DNA of 64,000 bases from contig NZ_LQOY01000241.1 in assembly GCF_002101675.1 (NCBI RefSeq), positions 1-64,000 of the forward strand. Direction: 5' to 3'. Below, piece by piece: positions 43,959 through 57,600 of the stretch; position 1 is the first letter of the stretch, and each line of letters starts with the position of its first letter. The notes under the pieces were generated by a model. The model was not told the origin of the DNA and ran no database searches. It saw only the letters and a program-made list of their open reading frames with translations. This stretch comes from Mycobacterium gordonae. Lineage in GTDB: Bacteria; Actinomycetota; Actinomycetes; Mycobacteriales; Mycobacteriaceae. The position numbers and the translations under genes are program-made.

Positions 43959-44975
43959 TCAGCGAGCCGAAATCCGTTGCGCGATCTCTCCGTAGCGTTC
44001 GAACCGTTCGGGATCACTCAATGCGTTGTAGAGAACGAGGCGAGTGGCGGTTGTTTCGTATTTGCCGACGAGCGCTTCGGCCAATCCGTCCCATGTCGAC
44101 TCGGTGGCGAACACCGCGATGAGATCGTCGGTGATCTGGGCGGCCATTCCCTTGAAGTCACCGGCCTTCTGCTTTTCCCGGATGCGGGCCGTAGTGCCCT
44201 CGAATCCGGCTTCGTCCAGGATGAAGGCGTAGTTGGGCGTACTGGCATAGAAGCTGAGACTGGCTCGCACGAGTTCCCGCTCGTTGTGCCGCTCTTCGTC
44301 GGTGTCGCCGACGATCGTCATCACCGGCACGATCACCGCGATGTCGGACGTGTCGCGGCCTGACTTCTGGGCCCCGGCGGCGACGTTGGGCGCGACGTGG
44401 CGCGCGAGATACCCCGGTTCGCCGAGCGGATGGACGTGGACGCCGTCGGCGACTTCGCCGGCCATGCGCAGCATCCAGGGATTGACCGCTGCAATGTCGA
44501 CCTTGGGATCGGCCGCATCGATGGGTCCGGCACTCCACTGCGGGGTGATGAAATCGAGCTCGTAGAACTCGCCGTGATGGTCGAGTCTTCCGGTGCGAAA
44601 CGCGCTGAAGCACGCTTTGACGGCCCGCACATAGTCGCGCAGACGCGGTCCGGGCCGTTCGAACGGCATCCCGTAGCGCCGCACCACGTGCGTGCGGACC
44701 TGGGTGCCGAGCCCGAGCCGGAAGTTGCCGTTGGTCGCCTCCTGCAGTTCCCACGCCGTCGCCGCAGTGACGAACGGGCTGCGCGGGAAAGCGACGGCTA
44801 CGCCGGTCGACAGCTCAAGACCGGGGGCGGCCTGGGACGCCACGGCGGCGTTCAAATAGGCGGTGCGTCCGGTTTCGGTGAATAACAGACCGGAGAATCC
44901 GGCTGCCTGTGTGCGTTTGGCGGTGTCGCCGATCAGCGCAAGCGGCTGCGGAATGGTCATCGCGTCAACATGCAC
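43959..44975 (-). CDS. LLM-class F420-dependent oxidoreductase
   Basis: 338 residues from GTG 44975 (VHVDAMTIPQPLAL). An ATG at 44960 is an alternative. It is of the luciferase-like monooxygenase fold: GFSGLLFTETGRT, LELSTGVAVAFPRSPF, RLGLGTQVRTHVVRRYGM and PKVDIAAVNPWMLRMAGEVADGVHVH. Mycobacterial members of this subgroup usually use coenzyme F420. The substrate is unknown. It is upstream of, and divergent from, the NRPS locus, with no clear link to it. Confidence 0.87.
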   Translation of the reverse strand: MHVDAMTIPQPLALIGDTAKRTQAAGFSGLLFTETGRTAYLNAAVASQAAPGLELSTGVAVAFPRSPFVTAATAWELQEATNGNFRLGLGTQVRTHVVRRYGMPFERPGPRLRDYVRAVKACFSAFRTGRLDHHGEFYELDFITPQWSAGPIDAADPKVDIAAVNPWMLRMAGEVADGVHVHPLGEPGYLARHVAPNVAAGAQKSGRDTSDIAVIVPVMTIVGDTDEERHNERELVRASLSFYASTPNYAFILDEAGFEGTTARIREKQKAGDFKGMAAQITDDLIAVFATESTWDGLAEALVGKYETTATRLVLYNALSDPERFERYGEIAQRISAR

Positions 44976-45354
44976 GGCTGGAACGCTACCTCCGCATGCC
45001 CGACGCCACGCACCGACACCGTCCATTCGGCTCACCGGTCACCCGATTTCGGCACAAGAATTCCGCAAGAACTTCGCGATGTTGTGGCAAGCGTTGTGGC
45101 GCACCATGAGTGATGTCCGTCCCGTGCGAGCCGAACTCGGGATCGGTAGCGGCGCCACGGATGCCAACCCGACGTTGCCGGCGCGGACCTGAGTACTCGG
45201 AGGCAAGCCCCATGATGCACCCGCACGGGGAGCTGTCCCGGGCGGAATATCGCAGCTCCGTCTGGCCCCGACATGAAGGTTGCTGGTGCTATGTTGACGA
45301 CGCTGTCGGTCTTGACCGTGATCCATTTGCGCTCGGTAGTGAGGAGTAGTACGA
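44976..45354. other. Intergenic region upstream of the NRPS operon
   Basis: About 380 bp without a supported gene. It must hold the promoter of the MbtH/NRPS unit. Open frames in all directions look like shadows. I could not define a promoter with confidence. Confidence 0.4.
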
Positions 45355-45579
45355 GTGAGTGCCAACCCATTCGACGACGACAATGGTCGCTTCTTCGTAC
45401 TGGTCAACGACGAGGAGCAGCACAGCCTTTGGCCGGAATTCGCCGATGTGCCCGCCGGTTGGCGCGTGCTGCACGGGCCGTCGGACCGAGCCGCAAGCCT
45501 GGAGTGCATCGAGCAGAACTGGCCCGACATCCGGCCGAAAAGCCTGCGCGAACGGCTGGCGCAGGACGCGGGCCGCTGA
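45355..45579 (+). CDS. MbtH-like protein
   Basis: 74 residues from GTG 45355 with GAGGAG upstream. The family pattern is complete: [33 protein letters not shown] and [10 protein letters not shown]. MbtH-like proteins bind NRPS adenylation domains and are needed for their folding or activity. The gene is 31 bp upstream of the NRPS start, so it almost certainly serves that enzyme. Confidence 0.95.
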   Translation: MSANPFDDDNGRFFVLVNDEEQHSLWPEFADVPAGWRVLHGPSDRAASLECIEQNWPDIRPKSLRERLAQDAGR

Positions 45580-45610
45580 CTCAACGGCCGTCTAAGGAAT
45601 TGGCGGCAGC

Positions 45611-48600
45611 ATGACGACACTCGAGGGCGAATTACAGCGCAGCAATTCCGATGGCCCCTCGGTCGAACAGGTTCTGATCGATATCTACAGCCAGGTGCTG
45701 GGTGTGGAGCGCGTGGGCGTCGACGAATCGTTCTTCGATCTCGGTGGGGATTCGCTCTCGGCGATGCGGGTAATCGTCGCCGTCAACGCCGCCCTGAACG
45801 CCGATCTGCGGGTGGGTGCGCTGTTCGACGCGCCGACGATAGCTCAACTCGCCTCGCGCATCGCCGGCGATTCGGGACGCCTCACACCCTTGCGGGCCGT
45901 CCCGCGACCCGCGGTGGTGCCGCTGTCGTATGCGCAGAGCCGATTGTGGTTCATCGACCAATTGCAGGGCGCCTCACCCGTATACAACCGGGCGGTGGCG
46001 TTGCGGCTGCGCGGTCAGCTCGACGAGCAGGCGTTGGGCATCGGCTTGAGCGATCTGGTGCGCCGGCACGAAGCCCTGCGTACGGTGTTTCCGGCGGTCG
46101 ACGGTATACCCAGACAGGTCGTGGTGCCGGCCGCGCGTGCCGACACTGGATGGCAGGTGGTGGACGCAACCGGGTGGCCGCCCGACCGGCTCGAAGCGGC
46201 CATCACGGAAACGGCACGTCACCCTTTCCATCTCGCCACCGAAATTCCGCTGTGGGCAAAGCTTTTCAGGGTTGACGAGCAGGATCACGTGGTGGTGGTC
46301 GTGGTCCATCACATCGCCGGTGACGGCTGGTCGATCAGCGTGCTGGCAAGCGACCTGATCGCGGCCTACATCAGCCGGTGTGCCGGGCAGCCCCCCGGCT
46401 GGTCCGAATTGCCGGTCCAGTACATCGATTACACGCTGTGGCAGCGGGACAATCTCGGTGATCTGACCGATCGGGAGAGCCCGCTGGCGGCTCAGGTGGG
46501 CTTCTGGGAAGAAACCCTGGCCGGGATGCCGCACCGGCTGGAACTGCCCACCGATCGCCCCTATCCGCCCGTCGCGGACCACCGGGGCGATCAGGTCCGC
46601 GTCGACTGGCCGGCCTTTCTGCAGCGGCAGATACACGAGCTCGCCCGCGAGCACAACGCCACCAGTTTCATGGTGGTGCAGGCAGCTCTCGCCGTGCTGC
46701 TATCCGGGCTGGGCTCCACTTCCGATGTCGCGGTGGGCTTTCCGATTGCCGGCCGAGGTGATCCCGCGCTCGACGCGCTGGTGGGGTTCTTCGTCAACAC
46801 CCTGGTGCTGCGGGTCAACCTCGACGGCGACCCGACTTTCGCTGAGCTGCTTGCCCAAACGCGCCAGCGCAGCCTGGCCGCCTACGAACACCAGGACGTG
46901 CCGTTCGAGGTGCTGGTGGATCGACTCAACCCGCCCCGCTCGCGGACCCATCACCCGCTGATCCAGGTCATTCTGAACTGGCAGAACAACGACCCTACCG
47001 TCGGTCTCGTGGCGGGTGACCTGCAAATCACCCCGGTGCCGGTCGACACCCACACCGCCCGAATGGATCTTGCCTTCTTCCTGATCGACCGGGTCGCGGA
47101 GGACGGAGAACTCGACGGCATCGGTGGACGGGTGGAGTTTCGCACCGATGTGTTCGAAGCGGCCACGATCGAGACCTTGATCGCGCGGCTGGAAACCGTG
47201 CTGGCGGCGGTAACCACCCACCCGGGACGACGGCTGTCGGCGCTGGACCTGATGGATCGCGGTGAGCATGCGCGCCTGGCCAGGTGGGGCAATTACGCGG
47301 CGCTGACGCGGCCATTGCCTGCCGCGACGTCGATTTCGTCGGCGTGGGCCGCACAGGCGGCACGCACACCCGACGCGGTCGCACTGACCTACCGCGACCG
47401 GTCGTGGACCTATCGTGAGGTGGACGAGACATCGAACCGGTTGGCGCATCTGCTAACCGGCTATGGGGCAGCTCCCGGCGCGGTCGTGGCGTTGCTGATG
47501 GAACGCTCCGCGCAGGCCGTGACGGCCATCCTGGCGGTGCTCAAGACCGGCGCTGCCTACCTGCCGCTGGACCCTGGGATGCCTGGCTCGCGGCTGGATT
47601 TCATGATTGACGATGCCGCGCCTTGTGCGGCCGTCACCGACGCCGGGACGGCCCTCACACTGAGCAGGCACGGATTGCCGACCATCGATGTCGACCACCT
47701 TGATCCCGTTGAGATGCAGTCCTTTTCAGGTCCGGTCGGGTCCGGACCGGTTCCCGGGGACGTCGCCTACCTCATGTACACCTCCGGAACCACCGGTGTA
47801 CCCAAAGGGGTAGCCATCACCCACCACAACGTCACTCGGCTGATGGGGTCGTTGGACCTGGAACTGGTGCCGGGACAGGCGTGGACGCAGTGCCACTCCC
47901 TGGTTTTCGACTTCTCGGTCTGGGAGATCTGGGGTGCGCTGCTGCACGGCGGTCGGCTGGTGGTGGTACCCGATGAGGTGTTGCGTTCACCCCACGACTT
48001 CCGATCCCTGCTGGTGGCCGAACAGGTAAACGTTCTCTGTCAGACTCCGTCGGCCTTTTATGCACTGGCGACCGTCGACGCGCAGCAACGCGACGTCAAA
48101 GAGCAGCTTGAGCTGCAGGCTGTGATCTTCGGGGGTGAAGCGCTGCAGCCGCAGCGCCTTCGGACCTGGCTGCGCGACCACCCAAGGTCACCTCGCTTGC
48201 TGAACCTCTACGGGATCACGGAGACGACCGTGCATGTCACGGCGCGAGAGATACTCGAGGCCGACGCCGACTGCATTGTCAGCCCGATCGGGCTGCCGCT
48301 GGCCGACATTGCCCTGTTCGTCCTGGACCGGTGGTTGCGTCCGGTGGCCGTCGGGGTGGTAGGCGAGTTGTACGTGGCCGGCCGCGGCGTCGGGGTCGGC
48401 TATGTGGGCCGGATGCGGTTGACGGCGTCGCGGTTTGTGGCCTGTCCGTTCGCCGGCACGGGAGCGCCAGGAACACGCATGTACCGCACCGGAGACCTGG
48501 TGCGCTGGGGCGCCGATGGCCACCTGATCTACGTGGGGCGTTCTGACGAGCAGGTCAAGATCCGCGGCTATCGCATCGAGTGTGGTGAGGTGGCCGCCGC

Positions 48601-51600
48601 GCTGGCCGAGGTCGATGGGGTGGAACAGGCGGTAGTGACGGTCCGGGAGGATCGTCCAGGCGACAAACGGCTGGTGGGTTACGTCACCGAGTCGGTCGCC
48701 GGAAGCCTGGACCTGCCCGGGGTACGTGCGGCAGCGGCGGAGCGGTTGCCGTCCTACATGGTGCCCACCGCGGTAATCGCTCTCGAGGCGCTGCCACTGA
48801 CCATCAACGGCAAGCTCGATACGAAGGCCTTGCCCGCGCCGACCTATGTCGACGACGATCACTACCGGGCTCCGGGGACGCCGGTCGAAGAGATCATCTC
48901 CGGCATCTTCGCCCATGTGCTCGGCCTCGAGCGGGTCGGTGTCGACGAGTCGTTCTTCGACCTTGGTGGCGACTCGCTGCTGGCCATGCGGGTAGTGGCG
49001 GCGATAAACAGTGCCCTGGATGCGGGTCTTGCTGTCCGCACTCTCTTCGATGCACCGTCGGTTGCCCAGCTGGCGCCTCGTATCGGCGTGGGCGTCGCTC
49101 GGTTGACGCCGCTCGCGGCCGTTCCGCGGCCCGCGGTCATTCCGTTGTCGTTCGCGCAGAACCGGCTGTGGATCATCGACCAATTCCAAGGGCCGTCCGC
49201 GATTTACAACATTCCCGCGGCCTTACGGTTGCGTGGGCCGCTGCATGTCGAGGCACTGGGCGTCGCCCTGACCGACGTGGTAGGCCGCCACGAAAGCCTG
49301 CGCACCCTGTTCTCCCCGGTGCGGGGAGTGCCCAGCCAGACGGTAATTCCGTTGCAGCGGGCGGACTTCGGATGGCAGGCCGTGGATGCGACGGCGTGGC
49401 CGGCGAACCGGCTCGCCGACGCGGTCGCCGCTGCGGCGTGCCACCACTTCGACCTGGCGACCGAAATTCCGCTGCGCGCCACGCTTTTCAAGCTTTCAGA
49501 GCAGGAACACATCCTGGTGGTGGTGGTGCACCACATCGCCGGGGATGGATGGTCATTGGGCGTGCTGTCGGCCGACCTGGGCACCGCATATCTGGCCCGG
49601 TCGACCGGACAGGCTCCGAACTGGGCACCATTGCCGCTGCAATATGTCGATTACACGCTCTGGCAACGCCAGACCCTGGGTGATCTGGCCGATGCGGACA
49701 GCCCGATGGCTGGGCAGCTGAGGTATTGGGAACAGGCGCTCGCGGGGCTGCCGCCGCACGTGCAGTTGCCCACTGATCGGCCGTATCCGCCGGTGGCCGA
49801 GCACCGTGGTGGCAAAGTCGTCCTCGAATGGCCGGCGGCGGTAGCACGTCGGGTTCGCGATGTCGCCGGTGCCTACGGCGCCACCAGCTTCATGGTGGTG
49901 CAGGCCGCGCTCGCGGTGTTGCTATCCAAGCTCAGCGGCAGTCGTGATGTGGCGGTGGGATTTCCGATCGCGGGCCGCGGTGACCCGGCTCTGGACAAGG
50001 TGGTGGGTTTCTTCGTCAACACCTTGGTGCTGCGGGTCGACTTAAGCGGAAATCCGACCTTCGCTGACCTGCTGGCCCAGGTGAGAGAGCGCAGCCTGGC
50101 CGCCTACGAGAACCGCGACGTGCCGTTCGAGGTACTGGTCGAGCGTCTCAACCCGGCCCGCTCACTGACCCATCATCCACTGATCCAGGTGATGCTGGCC
50201 TGGCAGAACAACATCGCCCCCAGCCTCGCTCTGGGCGATCTGGACGTCGCTCCCATACCAGTCGAAACTGACACCGCGCGAATGGATCTGGCGTTTTCGC
50301 TGGCCGAGCGGTACGCCGGCGGTGGCGAGCCCGCGGGCATCAGCGGGACGGTGGAGTATCGCACCGACGTGTTCGACGCGGCGACTATCAAGGCACTGAC
50401 CGGATGGCTGCAGACGGTGCTGATCGCCGTCACCACCCACCCGAAACGACGGTTGTCGTCGGTAGATCTCGTCGCGGGCGAGGAGCGGTACCTGCTGAAC
50501 AGGTGGGGAAACCGCGCAGTCCTGACCCAACCCGCACCACCGGCCGTATCGATTCCGGAAGCATGGGCGGCACAATTGGCGCGCACCCCGACCGCAGTGG
50601 CGCTGACGTGCGGACCGCGCTCGTGGACGTACCGCGAACTCGACCAGGCCTCGAACCGGTTGGCACATCACCTGTCCGCTCGCGGTGTTCACAGCGGAAC
50701 ACTGGTCGCGCTGGTGTTTTCGCGTTCCGCCGAAGCAATCATCGCGATGCTGGCAGTGCTCAAATCCAGTGCCGGCTACCTTCCGGTGGATCCGGCGTTA
50801 CCGCAAGCGCGGATCGGTTTCATGCTCGCCGACGCCGGGCCGGTCGCCGTGATCACCACTAGCGCACTCATCGACCGCCTCGAGGTGCACGGCGTGCCGG
50901 TGATTGACGTCGGTGCCCCGGCCATTCACGCCTGCCCGGCCACGCCGCGGCCGATGCCGCCTCCCGACCATCTCGCTTACCTGATCTACACCTCGGGCAC
51001 TACCGGTGTTCCCAAAGGCGTGGCCATCACCCATCACAACGTCACGCAACTTCTGAGAATCACCGGGTTCTTCGGTAGCGGCGACCAGAATCTCTCGGCC
51101 GCAACGAGATTCGCGGCGACTCAGTGGCATTCTTATTCGTTCGACGTCTCGGTGTGGGAGATCTGGGGCGCACTGCTGCGCGGCGGCCGGTTGGTCATCG
51201 TGCCGGAGGACGTGGCGGCCTCGCCCAGCGATTTTCACGACCTGTTGACCGCCGAGCGCATCGACGTGCTCACTCAGACCCCCTCGGCGGTGGGCATGTT
51301 GGACGTTACGGGGCTGGAATCGACCGCGCTGGTGGTGGGCGGCGAAGCCTGCCCGCCTGAGCTGGTGGATCGGTGGGCGCCTGGCCGGGTGGTCATCAAC
51401 GCCTACGGGCCCACCGAGACCACCGTGTATGCGGCGATGAGCCCACCGCTGCGGCCGGATTCGGGCGCGCCACCGATCGGGTCTCCCGTGTCGGGAGCGG
51501 CGCTGTTCGTCTTGGACCGGTGGTTACGCCAGGTGCCGGCCGGTGTGGTGGGCGAACTGTACGTCGCGGGCCGGGGACTGGGGGTCGGGTACTGGCGTCG

Positions 51601-54600
51601 GAGCGGCTTGACGGCGGCCCGTTTCGTGGCGTGCCCGTTCGGAGGACCGGGATCACGCATGTACCGCACCGGGGACCTGGTGCGCTGGCGTGATGATGGG
51701 CAGCTGGACTACCTCGGCCGCGCCGACGAGCAGGTCAAAATCCGTGGCTACCGTATCGAGTTGGGTGAGGTGCGGACCGAACTTGCCGCGATCGACGGCG
51801 TCGGACAGGCGGTGGTGGTCGCGCGCGAGGACCGGCCCGGCGACAAGCGGTTAGTGGGTTATGTCACCGGAACGGGCGATGTGACGGGCATCCGTGCCAT
51901 CCTGGCCCAGCGACTGCCGTCGTACATGGTGCCGGCCGCCGTAATCGCGCTGGATGCGTTGCCGCTCACGGTCAACGGCAAGCTCGACACCCGTGCCCTG
52001 CCGGCACCGGAATACCAGGAAGTGGACCGTTACCGGCCACCGGAGGGCGCCGTCGAGGAGACCCTGGCCGTGATCTACGCCGAGGTCCTCGGACTGGATC
52101 GCGTCGGTGTCGACGAACCGTTCTTCGACCTCGGCGGCGACAGTATTCTGGCCATGCAGGTGGTGGCGCGGGCCCGGGCCGCGGGCGTGATGTGCCGCCC
52201 GCGAGACGTTTTCGTCGAACAGACCGTCGCCGGGGTGGCCCGCGTCGCCGCTGCGGCCGACGGTGAGGCCGATTCAATCGACGAAGGCACCGGAGAGCTG
52301 GTGCCCACCCCGATCATGTGCTGGTGGCAATGTCACACCGGCGCGGTGGAGCAGTTCAACCAGACGATGGTGCTGCAGGCGCCGGCCGGAACCACCGAAG
52401 CCGACGTCCGGGTGATCCTGCAGGCCCTGATCGACCGGCACGCGACGCTGCGCCTGCGGGGCGACGGTGAGCGCTGGTGGGTGCCAGAAGCGGGTGCCGA
52501 TGCCGCCGGCTGCCTGCAAGAGGTGACCGAATTGACGCCAAAGACGCTGGCGCAGGCTCGATCCCGACTGGATCCAGTGGCCGGCCGGATGCTGTGCGCG
52601 CAGTGGTGCGCGCCAGCCGGTCAGCTGGCCTTGGTCATTCACCACCTGGCCGTCGATGGGGTGTCGTGGCGGATTCTGCTCCACGACATCAACACCGCTT
52701 GGGGCCAACTGCGCGATGGCCGACAGGTGGCGCTGCCTGCAGCGGGCACCTCGTTTCAGCGGTGGTCGTCGTTGCTGAACGAGCACGCCCATGCTCGGTC
52801 GGTGATCGACACGGCCGCCGCATGGCGGCAGGTGCTGACCGCGGCCAACCCGCTGCCGCCGGTGCGACCCGAGGCGGACACGCTGGGTACCGCCGGGCGG
52901 CTCTCGGTAACTCTGGACGCCGACACCACCCGAATGTTGCTCGGGGCAGTGCCCGCCGCGTTTCACGCTGGGGTGCAAGACATTCTGTTGATCGGATTCG
53001 CCTTCGCGTGGGCCGAGTTCCTCGGCGCCGGCGGTGCGCCGATTCTGATCGACGTCGAGGGGCACGGGCGACACGACGACATTGCGCCCAGGGTGGACCT
53101 GTCCCACACGGTGGGCTGGTTCACCACCCGATACCCGGTCGCCATGAGCGTCGGGGGACCGGACTGGTCGGAGGTGGTGGCGGGTGACGCGACGCTCGGT
53201 TCGGCGATCAAGGACCTCAAAGAACAACTGCGCAGCGTGCCACATCCACTGACCTACGGGCTGTTGCGTTACCTCAACAGTGATGTCGAGCTGTCCGGCG
53301 CCGAGCCGGTCATCGGTTTCAACTACCTCGGCCGCCTGGGTGCACCCGTTAAGTCGGGCGGCCAGGCCTGGTCCATCGGCCCCCGGATTGCCGACAGTAA
53401 CGCGGGGCTGCCGATGGCGCTGATGCACACCGTCGAAGTCAACGCCGTCACCGTCGAGACCGAGTCCGGCCCACAGCTGCATGCGGACTGGACGTGGGCG
53501 CCGTCGGTCCTCGACGGGGGACAGGTAAACCGGTTGAGCCGGTTGTGGTTTGAGGCACTGGCCGGCATCTGTGCCCAGGTGCGCCGCGGCGGAGGTGGGT
53601 TGACGCCGTCGGACATCGTGCCGGCCCGGTTGACGCAGCAGCAGATCGACGAACTGCAGTCGCGGTACAACATCGCCGATGTGTTGCCGCTGACACCCAT
53701 TCAGCAGGGTCTGCTCTTTCACGCCGCCGCCACCGGAGGCGACGTATACGCGGTGCAACTGGATTTCGCGATCGCCGGTGTTCTCGACCCGCAGCGGCTG
53801 CATGCCGCCGTGCGGACCGTTCTCACCCGCCACCCGAATCTGGCGGCCAGGTTCTGCGACCACGAGCCGGTGCAGCTCATCCCGGCTGATCCCACGTTGC
53901 CATGGCAATACCTGCAACTCGACACCGAGGAGCAGATCCAGCAGATATGTGCCGCCGAACGGATCGCGGTGTGCGACTTGGCCACTCCGCCGGCCTTCCG
54001 GGCGGCGTTGATCCGCACCGGCGAGCACCGGCACCGGCTCGTGTTGACCAACCACCACGTCGTCGTCGACGGCTGGTCGATGCCGATCGTGTTGCGGGAG
54101 ATCTTCGCCGCCTATCAGGGGCATCGGCTACCCGCGGCCGCGCCCTATCGGCGGTTTGTAACCTGGCTTGCTGACCGAGACCGTGTGGCCGCCCAGGAAG
54201 CCTGGCGGCACGCACTGCGGGGCTTCGACACCCCCACCTTGGTCGGTACGGCAGCCCACTCGGGCCCCAGCCCCAGGCGCGCGACTCTGTTCCGGGTATC
54301 CGGCACCACCACGCGGGCTCTCAACGAGTTGGCGCGTTCCTGCCACACCACCGTCAACATCGTTCTGCAGGCGGCTTTTTCGCAACTGCTGAGGTGCCTG
54401 ACCGGTCACCACGACGTCGCCTTCGGCACCACCGTCTCGGGGCGGCCGGCCGAGGTGCCCGGTGCCGAGTCGATGGTCGGGCTGTTCATCAACACGGTGC
54501 CGGTGCGCGCCACCCTCACGCCGGCCACCACCACCGCGGAGCTGCTCGGCCGGCTGCACCGCACCCACCACGACACCCTCGAGCATCAGCATCTGGCGCT

Positions 54601-57600
54601 CAGCGAGATCCACCGAATCACCGGGCACGACATACTCTTTGACACGCTGTTCGTGTACCAGAACTTTCCGATCGATATCGCCGCGCTGTCGGGCTCGGGC
54701 GGGCTGGACATCACCGAGATGTCCAGACACGACTACAACCACTACCCGCTCACCGTCCAGGCCCTTCCGGGCCCTGAACTGGGTCTGCGCGTCGAGTTCG
54801 ACAGCGACGTGTTCGACACGGCCGCCATCGACGGGCTGATCGGGCGCCTCGAGCGAATTCTGCTGGGCATGACCGCCGACCCGGAAGCACCGCTGTCGTC
54901 GCTGGATCTCCTGGACGTCGGCGAACATCGGCGGCTCGAGCGGTGGGGTAACCGGGCGGTATTGAGTCGGGCCGGGCGCGCGGCGGAGTCGATCCCGGTG
55001 TTGTGGGCTGCTCAGGTTGCCCGCACGACCGATGCGGTGGCGGTGCGCTTCCAAGGTGACTCGATGAGCTACCGGGAACTCGACGACACCGCCAACCGGC
55101 TCGCGCAGCGGTTGGCCGGCGTAGGCGCGGGACCGGGAACTTTTGTGGCACTGCTGCTTCCGCGATCCGCGCAGGCCGTCGCGGCCATTCTGGCCGCACT
55201 GAAAACCGGGGCGGCTTATCTACCGATCGACCCGGCACTACCGCAGGCGCGCATCGCGTTCATGCTCGATGACGCCGCCCCGGTCGCGGCGGTGACCACC
55301 ACTGCACTGGCCGGCCGCCTCGAGGGGCGTGACCTGCCGGTCATCGATGTCAGTGCGTCCACCAGTGCCGGACCATACTCCGCGCCACCCGCGGCGGCAG
55401 CGGATGACATCGCTTACCTGATCTACACATCGGGCACTACCGGGGTTCCGAAAGGCGTTGCCGTAAGCCATCGCAACGTCACCCAGCTGCTCGCTTCGCT
55501 GAATCACCACTTCGAGCCGGCGGGCCAGGTTTGGTCGCAGTGGCATTCACTGGCCTTCGACGTCTCGGTGTGCGAAATCTTCGGTGCGCTGTTGTCCGGC
55601 GGTCACCTGGTGGTGGTGCCCGAGTCGGTGAGTCGCGCACCCGAAGAATTCCACGCGCTGTTGATCGCCGAGCAGGTCAGCGTGCTGAGTCAGACCCCGT
55701 CGGCGTTCTACGCGCTGCAGGCCGTCGACGGCCACGGACAGTCACCGCGGCTCGAGACCGTGCTGTTCGCTGGGGAAGCGCTGGAACCCCAGCGTCTTCG
55801 GGCCTGGCTGAAGGCTCACCCGGTCTCACCGCGCCTACTGAATCTGTACGGCACGACCGAGACGACGGTGCACGCGTCCGTGCGGCAGATCGTCGCCGCC
55901 GATCTCGAGAAGGCAGTCAGTCCCATCGGTGTGCCGTTGAGTCATCTGGCCTTTCTGGTTCTGGACGGTTGGCTGCGTCCGGTGCCACCAGGGCTGGTGG
56001 GAGAGTTATATGTTGCCGGAAGCGCTGTGGGAGTTGGATATTGGTGCCGTGCGCCGCTGACGGCGGTGCGGTTCGTGGCGTGTCCGTTCGGGCCCGCCGG
56101 GACCCGGATGTACCGAACCGGGGACCTGGTTTCCTGGGGCACTGAGGGTCAGCTTCGGTATGTGGGACGGGCCGACGAGCAGGTCAAGGTTCGCGGCTAT
56201 CGCATCGAACTCGGTGAGATTCAGAACGCATTGCTGGGCTGCCCGCAGGTCGAGCAGGCCCTTGCCACCACCCGGCAGCACGCCTCCGGGGGCACGCAAC
56301 TGGTTGCCTACATCACGCTGGCGCCCACTCGGGGAGCCGATCGGGACGCCGGGCAAGACGCCGACATCGTCGAACAGTGGCAACACCTCTATGACGACTT
56401 GTACGGCAGCGAGGCCGCACAGCCGGATTTCGGCATGGATTTCCGGGGCTGGAACAGCAGTTACACCGGTGATCCGATTCCCGTGGAGCAGATGCAGGAG
56501 TGGCGATCGGCGACGGTGGACCGGGTCCTGGCCCTGCAGCCGCGACGCGTGCTGGAGATCGGCGCCGGTTCGGGCCTGGTGGTGTCCCAGATCGCACCGC
56601 ACTGCGAAGAATACGTCGCCACGGACATTTCGGCGGTCGCGATCGGCAACCTGGCCCGCGCGCTGGAGCGGGGGCAGTTCCCCTGGCGTAACCGCGTCCG
56701 GGTGCTGGCCCAACCCGCCCACGTGACGTCGGGACTGGCGCACAACCACTTCGACACCATCATTCTCAACTCGATCATTCAGTACTTCCCGAACGCGGGA
56801 TATCTGGCGGACGTCATCGACAGTGCAATGGACCTGCTGGCGCCGGGTGGCGCCCTGTTCATCGGCGACGTCCGCAATTACACGCTGCAGGCGGCGTTTC
56901 AGACGTCGGTCGCGCTCTGGGATACCGCATCCGATGCTGACGAGGTTCGCCGCCGGGTCCGCCGCGCCATCGTCAGCGAATCCGAATTGCTTTTGGCCCC
57001 AGACTTTTTTGTAGGCTGGGCGGCCAGCCAGGACGAGGTGGCCGGGCTCGACGTCCAGGTGAAACGTGGGACGGCCGACAACGAACTCAACCGGTTCCGC
57101 TACGACGTCGTCGTCCACAAGACTCCGGCACCGGTGCGGTCACTGGCTGCGACGCCGACGTGGTCGTGGAGCGATGCGGTGCGGCTGGGCGCCCGGTTGA
57201 AGTCCGATCGCCCTGCCGCCGTTCGCGTCACCGCCATTCCGCGCGCCGGACTGATCAGCGACGTCCACGCCGAGCGCGCCCTGGCCGCCGGGCGCCCGCT
57301 GCCCGACGCGCTGACCGCGCCCTCGGTCGAAAGCGTCACCCCCGAACAATTGCACCGCCTCGGCGCGGCGACGGGATACCGCGTCGCGGTCACCTGGGGT
57401 GCCCAACCCGGCACGGTGGACGCCATTTTCCTCACCGACCGCGCACCCCTGACCGACGTCTATCGCCCCGCCGGGCAGACCCACTCTCGCACCACCTACG
57501 CCAACGAGCCGCGGACCAACAGCACGATCAGCGTGGTGCGCCAACAGATGAGCGCGCGACTGCCCGCGTACATGGTGCCGGCGCAGATCGTGGTGCTCGA

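Noticed and set aside
52274-54124. 616-residue open frame on the minus strand inside the NRPS
   Set aside because: It is antisense to E1/C3 in very GC-rich sequence, has low-complexity His/Arg/Gln composition and no recognisable domain. Long shadow frames are normal at this GC content.
56006-57118. 370-residue minus-strand frame over the methyltransferase insert
   Set aside because: The plus strand carries clear adenylation and SAM-methyltransferase motifs in the NRPS frame.
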